Assembly: GCF_901933205.1 (NCBI RefSeq) | Contig: NC_044571.1 | Span: 59,085,994 to 59,149,993, forward strand | Reading direction: 5' to 3' | Origin: Camarhynchus parvulus | Taxonomy: Eukaryota; Chordata; Aves; Passeriformes; Thraupidae | Length of the DNA: 64,000 nucleotides | Shown: piece by piece, positions 40,001-49,100 of the stretch | Layout of the letters: the number at the start of each line of letters is the position of its first letter | Position numbering within the stretch: position 1 is the first letter of the stretch | The notes under the pieces: generated by a model | The model's input: the letters and a program-made list of their open reading frames with translations, nothing else | Told to the model about the DNA's origin: nothing | The model's database searches: none | Position numbers and translations under genes: made by a program

Positions 40001-43000
40001 GACAAGTTCCTTCATCATTCACAGAGCCGGACACATTGGCAAAGAGCTGCAAAAACAAATTGGTAAGAAAAAATGTGTTAATATTCTTCTTTAGAATCAG
40101 TACCTAATAATGTCTGGCAATAATATGAGTTGTGTCAATCATGAGATCAACAATTTCTTTATTAGTCATCTTTCACCTTTTTCTTCCAAGGAACTCAAAA
40201 TATCTAGCAATTTTTATTACTCATCCTTACAAATCTCTCTAAAACTAGTTAAATATTGCTTTAAAGACTTTACCATTGGAAAAATGGAGACATATAATAG
40301 TCCTTACTTTCCCAATCTTGTGTACAATGTTCCTAAGATAATGAAATAACTTTTCCAGCATATAGAAAAGCAGGCAATAGCAGGAAAATAATGTAGTAAG
40401 TTAGGTCATACACCTACTATTTTGTTCATATAAATTGGACAAATGATTTAGTCATTTACATCCATAGAGAAGAAAGTACTGATACAGAACTAGTAACAGG
40501 GAATGTTTCAGAAAAAAAAAATCATTCATTTGAAGATTTGCAGCCAGCCACAGCAAACAGACACGTGCATTTAATTATACACCACTGAAAGGTGATGAAT
40601 TAAATATGCAGGTTTGGCCTAGGGTAGAGATTTTTATTTTGCTACAAAATATTGCTCATAACACCCACATATCACAGCCCGCCCATCCATCCTCGTGGAT
40701 AGTTGGCAAAGCTTCTGCCCATGAATTGCCTTGTCCCAGCTGTCTGCATGCTCACAGCATCATCACCGTGCAATGTGCATGAGGGACAGAAAGGTCAGGG
40801 CTGGCACCTCCTGATCTTGCCATAATTTACAGCCAAGGCACACTGTAGTCTATAAACACCAGGCTGAATACTGAGTGTGTTCAGAACAGTTCTTTTTGTT
40901 TGTACACAAAATGTTTCCAATTCATAAACCTATCACGAATTTATTAATAAAGATATTTGATGTTACTTTAAAATATTCTGGCACACACTTCAATACAGCT
41001 GCATATTTTAAAGCTACAGACTTGCTCTTTAAAAACACTTCTTTCTATAATCTCTTCTGCCTTGCAGAAATCCCAGTGTTATTCATGTGTTTTCTCTTTT
41101 TCTTTCCCTCTTGAAAATAAAAAAGCAAACAACAAAACTATGTCCTGAGAGCTGACATTTCAGTACTTCTTCCCTTGCTTTTTCACAGTTGCTTTCAACT
41201 AATGCTCTCATGGAAAAACCAGCCCAGAACACACAGTGATGACCAGCACCAAAGTTGTCTTGATCTGTGAGCCCAAAAAGAGAAGAGCAGCAAGCAGGAA
41301 TGATCCCAGCTCACACTTCTGGCAACCCCTTTACTGCAGCCACAACAAACAGCATGCATCTCATTTTGAAAGAAAGCATGGAAAGACGTTTTATCTGTGT
41401 TATTCAAGCACCATGGGTCTTAAGACTTCACTCAGACTGCTGAAGACATTTAACATGAAAGGAAGCAGAGAAGTATCTCATGGCATTCCAGAATGTCCCA
41501 GCATATAACTTGCATTAATTTCTCTGCCAGGCAGGTTAACAAAGCACTTCTGAAAATCCCACTGAGAACACATTATGTCTAAGTTTCCACGTATTTTTGA
41601 AGATATGGCTACCAGTATGTAAATTACTATGAAAAATTAGTTCCTATGTCACTTAGTCCTCAGTGAGTCCTCAGTGCCTTGGCATGGTTGGGATGGCAGG
41701 CAACTTGCTCAGCAATAAAAAAGGAACAGATGGGAAAGACCAAAGGAAGAAATAAATGTGGCTTAGTGAGTATATGGGAGCTTCTTCAAGACTGTTGCCT
41801 ATTAGCATGCTAACTCTTGTGTGGAAGGTATTGTGATCTGTTCCTTCTGTGTGTAACACAAATATGAGTACATGTCTGCAAGAGAGAGCATGTTATACAT
41901 TGCATAGCAATATTGTGTGGTATACCTTTGTATGCATTATACACCCTGCTGTAAACTACAGTCTCAACTGTATTATACCAATCAGTTTTCTAGACTTAGC
42001 CTGCCTATTTCATGAGCTAAAAAAAAAATCATAAATGTATTCAGATATCTCCCAAAAAACCCCTTGAACTCATGCTTTTAACCTCCCTGTGAAAAACAAT
42101 CATTATATTTTAACATTTGAGTTAGGAGGGAGCTTTGAGTTTAAGGCAGAGCTTCATTTCAGTAAGTGCCACTTATATTGAAGCCAACAGTTTCCCCAAA
42201 AGAGTGGAAACAGCCTGGACAGACAGAACTGCTTCCATTCTTCCACAGACATTACAAACATTGGGATCATGATGTTGACAAGACCAAGAAGCATTGTTTA
42301 GTTAAAAGCCCCTTGGGTCAATAAGTGCTTCAATCAAAATATAATACCAGCCAAATGACAAGCATGTAACAAAAATGTCTTTCGTCATCCTGTAGAAAAA
42401 TACATGAGATAGACTGCTACTTTTGATGGAGTTGTACGGTTTTTAAAGTTTAATAATTTATACAGAACACTCAAAAGAGAGCAAACTGTCCTAGCCTACA
42501 GCAAGGACTTGACAGCAACATTTCACTCTGCAAAATTGTTACATATACGTATTTGAAGCTATGAGAAATATTCCTTCTCCACATCCCTTCAAATTAAGAA
42601 AGGGAGTAGGAGCGATCAGTTACTCAGTTTTCTGAAAATCAGGAAATTTGTCACTGTAGCCTAGCGATATTTGCAGCTCTAAATCAGCTGTTTGCTCATC
42701 CTAAGACAAAGAATGGGATCCACAGAAAGAACATAGCAGGGCCACAGTAGGGACAGAAGCCACCTCAGCTGCTCAAGGAAATGGATAAAGTTTGGGTCCT
42801 GCTAACCAGACTCTGAAAGAGAGCTCTGACTCCATTTAGCTTTCTAAATGCTCTACTGGAGCCAGAGACTCAACTCTGTCTCAGAAGAGGTCCCTCCACA
42901 CACCCTATATGCCACACTGGGCTTGCCTGAACATAAAAAGATCTGTTGTGAAGCTGAACCTGTGCCTTGGATGAGCTCTGGTCTTGACAACAATTTGCAG

Positions 43001-46000
43001 GACCATATAGAGCAATTGCAACCCACTGAATCTGCTCCAAAGTGAACATGTTATTGAACAGTCACTGATAGAAAGAAGGAAAGAAACTGAACTCTGAAAT
43101 CTGCAGACTATGTACTTAAGCACTGCACTAGAAGGCACAGAAATAAGACTCAGGTCCCTCTATCATCAAAGAGCTGATAATATTTTAACTAGGTAGAACA
43201 GGGAGAAACAAGATTTTCTCACTCCCAGCAACCACAAGTGGGCACTCCTCAGAAGATGCTTCCAAGGCTCTGTTCTAGTTTACAAGAGAAGACTTCCTTG
43301 GTGAGACTGTAATCACCAAACTGTTTGCCACATTGGCATTAAATCCCCAGGGTCCCATCTGTTTCATGTCTGTGGTTCAGTTCAGTAGTTACAAGGTTAA
43401 TGCCAAAGTTTTGGATCTTACTTAAGGCATTGAATGACACGGTAACAGTAGCGATGATTTTGGAGATTCACTACTTCCTAAAGTATTGGATACACAACAC
43501 ATAGATGCTTCTTCCAGGCAGTACAACTGGTTTGCCTGTGTCAGAGTTAAATCACTTAGCAACTGTATAGCATTAAAAGAAAAGTACCTAAGTTCCTAAA
43601 TTTTGTCTTTTCTGGACTATATTGAAGAATAGTAATGGTTATACCTTTGGGGAAGGGAGCAATTTGCCATTCGTATTCCCAGGCTGAGTCAGATATGGAA
43701 GCATCGTACTGAGATGAGTGGTCTGAAAAGCAAAGGAAAGGTTGTTTTAGTGTGATTTTCTGCATACAGCACCATCCCTTCCCCACCAGATAGCCCCCAT
43801 CCTGCAGCTCCAAAGCACTTTGATTTTATCATGGGAGCTATCCTGAGCAACTGTAACATTTCTGATCTGCTGCTGAGGCGACAGTTTCCCTGGGCACAGC
43901 GTCACTTCACAGACACCTCTTCCTGAGGAAAGGCTCTGTGTGACCAGAGGAAGGCAGGGGACACTCAGCCTGTCAAGGAGGTGTGAGCTGAGGATGTGAC
44001 GGGCAGCCGTGGCAGATTGCATGGCAGTCTAAAGGGATAGTGCCGTGCCCCTCTGCCCTAAATCCAGAGAATACTGTCCTCCCAGCAGGAATGTCCACCT
44101 CCTCACCCCCAGCTCATGTCCCAGCCTCTAAGCAGAGGACTCGCTGCCCCTTTCACACCAAGTTGTCAGGCTGTGAGATGTGATGGCTGGGAAACATGTC
44201 CCACTCTGCTACTAGCACCACGGAGGTGACAGCATCCCACCGTGGCGAGGGAGCACCGGGAGAAGACGCCACACTGCCAAGGATACAGCCAGATCCACCC
44301 TGGGAGCCTTTTATGCAATAAGAATATGTACATTCCCCTTAACTTCCATCTGTGGCTAATGCCCACTTTCCTGCCACAGCAAAGACAGCAGCTGTCACCC
44401 TGGCACCATACTGGGGGTTACCACGGCCCCACACAGTGCGAGGAGCACGGTGCATTGCTGTGATGCAGCACACTGTCACCCATAATGGGATCTCACCAAA
44501 ACCTGTGTCAAACTGGGAACTGGAGCAAGACACCCTCAATGTCAAATGGTGTAACAGAAGGAGCATCAAATGGGCTTTCCCTGCAATGGGATGCACTGCT
44601 GGGTGCTTCTGCATTTCCCAAATCCCAGCTGGAACCCTGCTCCTGAGCCAGGGGATGGTGGGGATATCCAAATGGCTGGCAAAGGGCAGCTCTATTAAGT
44701 AGTGTAAACAAGCTTTGTGGGACAATTTGCCAAATAAACCCTCTTGAACAGGTACTTGTGTGCTCATACAATTACACTGAGCATGATGGGCAGCTGGTAG
44801 CAATTAACAGTGTTAGGGCAGAGAGCACCCCAAATTGTGCAAATGACACAAACTCAGGACTAGCTTAAAGCTAAGCAGACTAAGGAGGATTTTCTCTCCT
44901 ATTAAGCTTTCTATCTTCAGCTTATCAACATATATTTACACCTCCATCTTGAATTTTGCAGCTTTTCATTCCTTGAGCAGATAAAAGTACCTTCCCAGGA
45001 GGTGCTAACTTTACTGCCTGCATCCACAACACTCCCAAACTTAAAAAAAAACGTAACTAGGGGCATACAGGAATTTTCTCGTTGGTGAATAAACCAGATA
45101 AATTAGAAAGAATTATCAGGAGCCAAAATGGTTTCTTCCCCTCAAATTTTAACTAATAAATACCAAAAAGGCAGTCATTTTTGATCAAACAAAACCAAAA
45201 TGCTTTGCTTCATTTGAAAAATTTCTTAAGATAGTCAGAAACTGTTTTCCTGAAAAACTGAAGCCCCATTTTAAATTTGAAAAAAAAAGGGGGGAGAGAC
45301 AGTACAAAATCAAAACTGTCTTTCACTAATATAATTTTTTGCTTTTAAAAAATATTTTTCAAAGTTTTCTACTTCCCCCCTGAATTTGATGCAGCTTTTG
45401 GTTGGGGGTTTTTGTGGGGGTTTTTCTGATGGATTTAGTCTCCTTTGAATTTCTCTCTTGCCCATCCAGATAGTTTTTTAGGGAAGAGGGAGAGCACCCA
45501 ACAATAACCAACCAATATGGCTTTCATATGCCCAGTTACAGGGTATGACAGCAATCATGCAACTGGGAAAGCTCCCACCTCCCAGTTCCTTCCACATCAA
45601 AGATGAGGATCTGTTCCTGCTATAAGCCCTTGCTAATTAATTAGAAGCTACATAGAGCATTTAATATCCAGTCAGATCCTCACTGGGACTTGCACTCATC
45701 TAACCAAAGGCAGAATTTGACTCTGACTTTAAACCTGTGCCTCACTTTTACATTTATTACCCAGTCCCTATACATTAACTGGGGGGAGGATGGAGGAATA
45801 CTTTAAACTTTCTCCATTCAGAGACCTCAACATTTGTCTAATAATTTTCCAGAAACCTTAAAATAATTTTCATCAATCTAAACTAGGTGAGAAGACAAGA
45901 AGGCACCAAAGCTCAGGTTATGAGACCCCCATCTTACCACTCCTGTTGCTGCTGTCGTCTCAGCCAGAGCACTCATGCTCTGCATGAGGAAAAGAACAGC

Positions 46001-46018
46001 CACCAGTGTGTGCTTCAT
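24282..46018 (-). CDS. OLFM4: Olfactomedin-4, whole coding region (six exons, spliced)
   Basis: The coding join, in transcript order, is 46018-45938, 43722-43645, 40046-39894, 33902-33690, 32787-32634, 25075-24282 (minus strand). It totals 1473 nt, giving 490 residues and a TAG stop. Every intron is GT-AG and the phases are 0,0,0,0,1. Domains: signal peptide 1-19; Thr/Ser/Pro linker about 20-53; Cys-x-Cys segment at C68/C70; coiled-coil region about 80-212; Pro-rich hinge about 217-226; olfactomedin domain about 235-488. N-glycosylation sequons are at N57, N121, N178, N214, N236 and N394. Family knowledge: OLFM4 is a secreted, disulfide-linked glycoprotein of intestinal crypt cells and neutrophil granules, with roles in adhesion and innate immunity. 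The length and exon order match mammalian OLFM4 (about 510 residues). OLFM1-3 and myocilin fit less well because the Cys-x-Cys segment and coiled coil are OLFM4-like. Only exon 2 is uncertain; skipping it keeps the frame and gives 464 residues. Confidence 0.93.
27325..27385 (-). repeat. Probable scrap of an ancient interspersed repeat
   Basis: On the minus strand this reads like the old sauropsid repeat type with 'gggcctgatcc', then 'aaagcacttaag', then 'catgctta' blocks. Here CAGGGCCTCATCC, AAAGCACTTAAG and GCATGCTTAA occur in that order. The family name was not determined and the identification rests on memory of the consensus. Confidence 0.35.
27871..28042. repeat. Near-perfect 172-bp inverted repeat (foldback)
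   Basis: The left arm (about 27871-27955) and right arm (about 27957-28042) are reverse complements over about 85 bp each. The differences are a 4-bp gap and a handful of substitutions and small indels. The innermost 21 bp (GAAATAATA...TATTATTTC) is a perfect palindrome with essentially no loop. Both arms share the segment GTGTTCAGCAGAGAGA and the end TTTATTTTAATAATT. No clear target-site duplication is visible at the ends. It may be a foldback or MITE-type DNA element or a local inverted duplication. It lies in OLFM4 intron 5, so the pre-mRNA could form a long hairpin. Confidence 0.85.
32634..32787 (-). CDS. OLFM4: OLFM4 coding exon 5 (end of coiled coil and Pro-rich hinge)
   Basis: Residues 176-226 plus the first base of the Gly227 codon (154 nt, ending in phase 1). 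The acceptor is CCCCTCTAG and the donor is GTAAGC. It reads [14 protein letters not shown], then [16 protein letters not shown], the most strongly conserved part of the coiled coil. Next come NRLKECE (C211, matching the conserved cysteine of human OLFM4) and a Thr/Pro-rich hinge ([11 protein letters not shown]) before the propeller. Sequons are at N178 and N214. Confidence 0.94.
32788..33689 (-). other. OLFM4 intron 4
   Basis: A 902-bp GT-AG intron (phase 0), AT-rich. Nothing else is recognised in it. Confidence 0.7.
33690..33902 (-). CDS. OLFM4: OLFM4 coding exon 4 (coiled coil)
   Basis: Residues 105-175, 71 codons, phase 0 at both ends. The acceptor is TCTTTCAG and the donor is GTATTG. It opens [14 protein letters not shown] and contains the signature [13 protein letters not shown], followed by leucines and isoleucines at heptad-like spacing ([13 protein letters not shown]). 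This is the alpha-helical oligomerisation region of the olfactomedin family. N121 (Asn-Leu-Thr) is a sequon. The conservation with mammalian OLFM4 is obvious by eye. Confidence 0.95.
33903..39893 (-). other. OLFM4 intron 3
   Basis: A 5991-bp GT-AG intron (phase 0). It contains the 34-bp tandem duplication at 35947-36014 and a short AT dinucleotide run near 33990-34000. A 186-codon open frame on the opposite strand (38407-38967) matches no family I know and is within chance expectation. No other gene is seen. Confidence 0.65.
35947..36014. repeat. 34-bp tandem duplication
   Basis: Two adjacent 34-bp units, 35947-35980 and 35981-36014, match at 31 of 34 positions and share the core CTTTCTCACAGTAATACTGG. 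This is a recent-looking local duplication within OLFM4 intron 3. No function is suggested. Confidence 0.85.
39894..40046 (-). CDS. OLFM4: OLFM4 coding exon 3 (Cys-x-Cys segment, start of coiled coil)
   Basis: Residues 54-104, 51 codons, phase 0 at both ends. The acceptor is TTTTTGCAG and the donor is GTAAGG. It begins [20 protein letters not shown], closely matching the mammalian OLFM4 segment at this place, and ends in a charged stretch ([10 protein letters not shown]) that opens the coiled coil. N57 (Asn-Val-Ser) is a glycosylation sequon. C68 and C70 correspond to the paired N-terminal cysteines that human OLFM4 uses for disulfide-linked oligomers (family knowledge). Confidence 0.95.
40047..43644 (-). 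other. OLFM4 intron 2
   Basis: A 3598-bp GT-AG intron (phase 0) if exon 2 is used; otherwise part of one 5.9-kb intron with intron 1. The stretch near 40155-40230 vaguely resembles the SINE class seen at 9752-9915, too weakly to call. Nothing else is recognised. Confidence 0.6.
43645..43722 (-). CDS. OLFM4: OLFM4 putative coding exon 2 (78-nt in-frame cassette)
   Basis: Residues 28-53. A strong pyrimidine tract ending CTTTTCAG precedes it and a GTATAA donor follows. The length is exactly 26 codons and the open frame is the phase-0 frame required by the neighbouring exons. It reads as a Thr/Ser/Pro/Leu linker ([18 protein letters not shown], then GKLLPSPK). No close human counterpart was recognised; it sits where human OLFM4 has its Ser-rich segment. 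A second frame is also open across the exon but cannot join exons 1 and 3. The exon is inferred from splice sites and frame, so it may be alternative or absent from mature mRNA. Confidence 0.55.
43723..45937 (-). other. OLFM4 intron 1
   Basis: A 2215-bp GT-AG intron (phase 0). It contains a moderately GC-rich stretch around 43900-44700 with overlapping chance open frames on both strands (up to 154 codons on the minus strand). None of these resembles a known family. No gene or clear repeat is seen. Confidence 0.6.
45938..46018 (-). CDS. OLFM4: OLFM4 coding exon 1 (signal peptide)
   Basis: This exon encodes residues 1-27. The ATG (46018-46016) has an A at -3. It starts with Met-Lys-His, followed by a hydrophobic stretch (LVAVLFLM) and a small-residue cleavage region ending Ala-Leu-Ala, so signal peptidase would probably cut after A19. 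The remainder is Thr/Ala-rich (ETTAATGV). The exon ends at a GTAAGA donor after a complete codon (phase 0). The start is supported by the signal peptide and by a TATA box about 45 bp upstream. Human exon 1 carries a longer Ser-rich tail that is absent here. Confidence 0.88.
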
Positions 46019-46061
46019 CTTCTCAGCCTGCAGGTGTGACTGCAAAGGGAGAAAGGGTGCC

Positions 46062-46069
46062 TTATATAG
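46062..46069 (-). promoter_or_regulatory. TATA box of OLFM4
   Basis: TATATAAG on the minus strand, 44 bp upstream of the ATG. Transcription would be expected to start near 46036-46042, giving a 5' leader of only about 20-25 nt. The position relative to the signal-peptide ATG and the kappaB site supports a focused, inducible promoter. Confidence 0.75.
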
Positions 46070-46077
46070 TACAGTCT

Positions 46078-46089
46078 GGGGATTTCCCC
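46078..46089 (-). promoter_or_regulatory. NF-kappaB site in the OLFM4 promoter
   Basis: GGGGATTTCCCC on the plus strand (GGGGAAATCCCC on the minus strand) is a full match to the NF-kappaB consensus GGGRNNYYCC. It lies only 8 bp upstream of the TATA box. Mammalian OLFM4 is known to be induced through NF-kappaB, so this fits conserved immune-responsive control. Confidence 0.7.
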
Positions 46090-46138
46090 AACCAAACCTT
46101 AAGGAACTTGTACGATATTTTTACAGGTTTTGGAGAAG

Positions 46139-46146
46139 TGATGTCA
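46139..46146 (-). promoter_or_regulatory. Possible CRE/ATF-like site
   Basis: TGACATCA on the minus strand, about 120 bp upstream of the start codon and directly next to a TTTATGA stretch that resembles a CDX-type motif. Such short motifs arise often by chance. It is listed only because it lies in the proximal promoter. Confidence 0.25.
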
Positions 46147-49100
46147 TAAACTCATAATAACCAAATTACTAAGGTACAAAGAACACCAGTTACCATCATA
46201 AATTAACTATATCCAGTTTTCTAACAGGAAACCTTTTCCATGGGATACAGTATCTGATCTTAATCTTGATTCTATAGAACATCAGGTGCTTATTTGCTAT
46301 GAGAGGCAAACAGACCTTCCCCTTACAGTGACTCAATCATAAAAATCCTTGTAGATTATTTGAAGATTCCTTCAAAGTTGTGCAGACAATACACATCATT
46401 GTGGTATTACTTCCTACGTATACAGAAAAGAGCAGGTCAGGCTAGACTGCTCCCACACCAGAATCATGTTTCCCTTGTCCCAAAGGCTGACGGACCTTTG
46501 CCAATAAGTAAAATACACAGAGGTCTCTACAGCTTTTCAGTTCCCTTGATTCTCACATAGCACAGGTGGGACCCAGACTACCTCCCATTTCATTCCCAGC
46601 AGGTTTGTGAGTCATATATTAACACTATGTGCCCATTAATGCTTACTCGTGCATTAACGCTGTGTACCCATCTATGCTTACTCCCCTGCTCTCTTTTCAT
46701 CTGGCTGCATTCCACCTGACCACAATGATTCACTGTCCTGTCTCTAGAGCACTCATCCAGAGAGATGAAAAAAGGTCACACGCAATTAGCATGCCCCCCA
46801 CACTCCCCAGCTGTGACACACCACCCAATGAGAGCCAGCAAGCTGCCTGCAGTTCCCACAGCACTCAACCCACCATGGGAATTCTCCACTCCCAACAAGC
46901 TACTGCCCTGACAGAGTCAGCTGCAAACCTCCTGTGCAGAAGAAACTAAAATTTCTTTGCTGAGTTCTTTGGATCACTGGGAAAATGAGTTTGGTGTTTG
47001 GAAGAAAGGTTCTAGTTGGGACCAAGGGAGTGGCTACATCTAGGCACTTATAAAAGCCAAGAAGTCTCGAGACCAAAACACGACCACGACAAAACATCAT
47101 TTTCCTTTTCCTTCTTCATCGTTCTACTTGAGTCAGCAACAAAAGGCTGTAGCTGTGCCTAAGTGAAGAAAGGGGTTAGGAGACTTACTCCTCTCTAAAG
47201 TTGGTGGGAGGAGGTCACAGCAGGAGCAGCAGTACTTCTGAGCAGCAGTGCTACTTCATATGAAACTCATCTTCCTGGTGAGGGGCTCTTAAGGCTTCCT
47301 TGAACTACCATAGCATTATCATCTCCAGGTGGCAATGGGAAAGCTGAGGCTTAGGGCAAATCCATACTAGAAAATTCTTGAGAGAAGCCATGTCCATTGG
47401 AATAAGTAACATGTTTTTTAACCACAGCTTTGCATAAGCATAAGCTTCCTGACATATTCACAAGGCTGGCAGCAGCTTGTTGCAGGGTAAGGATATAATA
47501 ACTTCTTGCAAAGATATTTTTTCACAGCAGAAGCTGCATCTCTACTGGAGAATTTCATGGCTAATAATTCAATATAAGATAGACAAGACCTGGAAGGCAT
47601 GTGATAATGTGTAAGCAAAAAGAACCAGAGCCATGCTGGTAGAGCAAGAAAATGAATCCAGGCTTCTTCCTCCCAGGTTACAGCAGCGTGCTTTCCTGTG
47701 TAAATCACTGTGCTGTCAAGGGAAGGGAGAGACTGATGCTGTAAGTACAGTCAGGAATACAGCCCTCAGCTCCAAGAGAAGCAGATTGGCCTGTCAGAGC
47801 AGCTGAAGGCTGTGAAATATCTTTTACACTATAAAAAAAACCTCTTTGGCCACACCAGAGCAGAGCTCAGGTGCAAACCAGCACATACATGTTGCAGATA
47901 ACTGGTAAGCCTATGCGGCCCACCAAAGTAGCTCCTCTCTCAGGTTGCGATAGCCTGATACTGCAGAATTGCCACTTCCTTCCCGGAGTTTGGGGGTTTT
48001 TTGAGTGAAGCAATGGATCTCCATACAAAAACAGGGGAAACTCTGGAAACAGATCACTCCCAAAAGGTGTCATGGATAAGGGTTTGTTCCTTATCAGCCA
48101 TGCCTGATGCGAACCAGCCCTCCAACTCCTGACATCAGCCCTTCTACCACATCACTTGTTATGAAAATGCCACCATGGTAGTCTTCAATCCATCCCTCAG
48201 GTTCTTTCTGATGCTCCAAACAAAAAGAAAGACCCACACCAAAAAGACCTACACAAACCCACACAGAAAAGTAATGATCACATCTTAGCACCAGAAGAGC
48301 TCTAAGAGGACAAGTGTTTCATCATGTGGATACAAGGGAAACCACTAGGCTGTTGCAAGGGAACAAGCTATGAGCAGCATACCAACAGGCCACTTTTCCC
48401 GTGGCCCAGGCATTATTCCAAGGGGTGAATGCATTTAGCATGATAGATGAAGCAGCAAGGGAAAGCACAACACAGAAACACAGGTAAATCGAGCGGATGC
48501 ATCTATGTATACAAAGACTCCAGGTTAGTAGCATGCTCCATGCTCCTTGTCAGCTTGCAAACTACCTGAAGGCAGCTGCCCATGGCACCTACACCCCCAC
48601 TGGCCTTGCTAAGGCACCACAAGTCCTGCTGGCTACAGAGAGTGCAATTTTGCAGCACATATGGCCACACTCACAGGCTCCACTGTGCAGAAAGCGAAAT
48701 TCTCTAGGCAGCTTTGTGCTGTCAGCATAGACAGAGCATAGAGTTCAGAGCCTGATAACCAATCAGGATAAAAACCTGTTTTCTGAGCATAACAGTGAGT
48801 CTCTGTTCTTTCCAGAGGCTGAGACTGCAAAGCACCCACAAAGCATGGAAGTTTCTCAATAGTTTTATGTTTAAAAGGCAGTTCCAAGATAGGAAGCAAA
48901 TATTGGCTAAGTAATGACAGTTAATCAGTTGCTTTGACATTTTCTGCAATATTTGTGTTTGCACATGACCTTGCAGAGACAACGGGGACCTACATTTTTG
49001 TTCCTAATTGAAGAGTAATTAATGCAAAATAAAAATACTTCCTCTGGATCTGTGTAGAAGTCTTAATCTGAAAAAATAACTTGCATTCATTTTCTACTTT

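Noticed and set aside
40155..40230. Possible second SINE relic in OLFM4 intron 2
   Set aside because: TTCTTCCAAGGAACTCAAAA resembles one block of the SINE class, but the diagnostic 'acagatgaggaaact' core is not found.
43556..43813. 85-codon minus-strand frame across putative exon 2
   Set aside because: It is a different frame from the one that joins exons 1 and 3, and using it would break the downstream protein.
44339..44803. 154-codon minus-strand frame in OLFM4 intron 1
   Set aside because: Same strand as OLFM4 but with no conserved content, and the opposite strand is also open over much of it. Treated as a chance frame in a GC-richer stretch.
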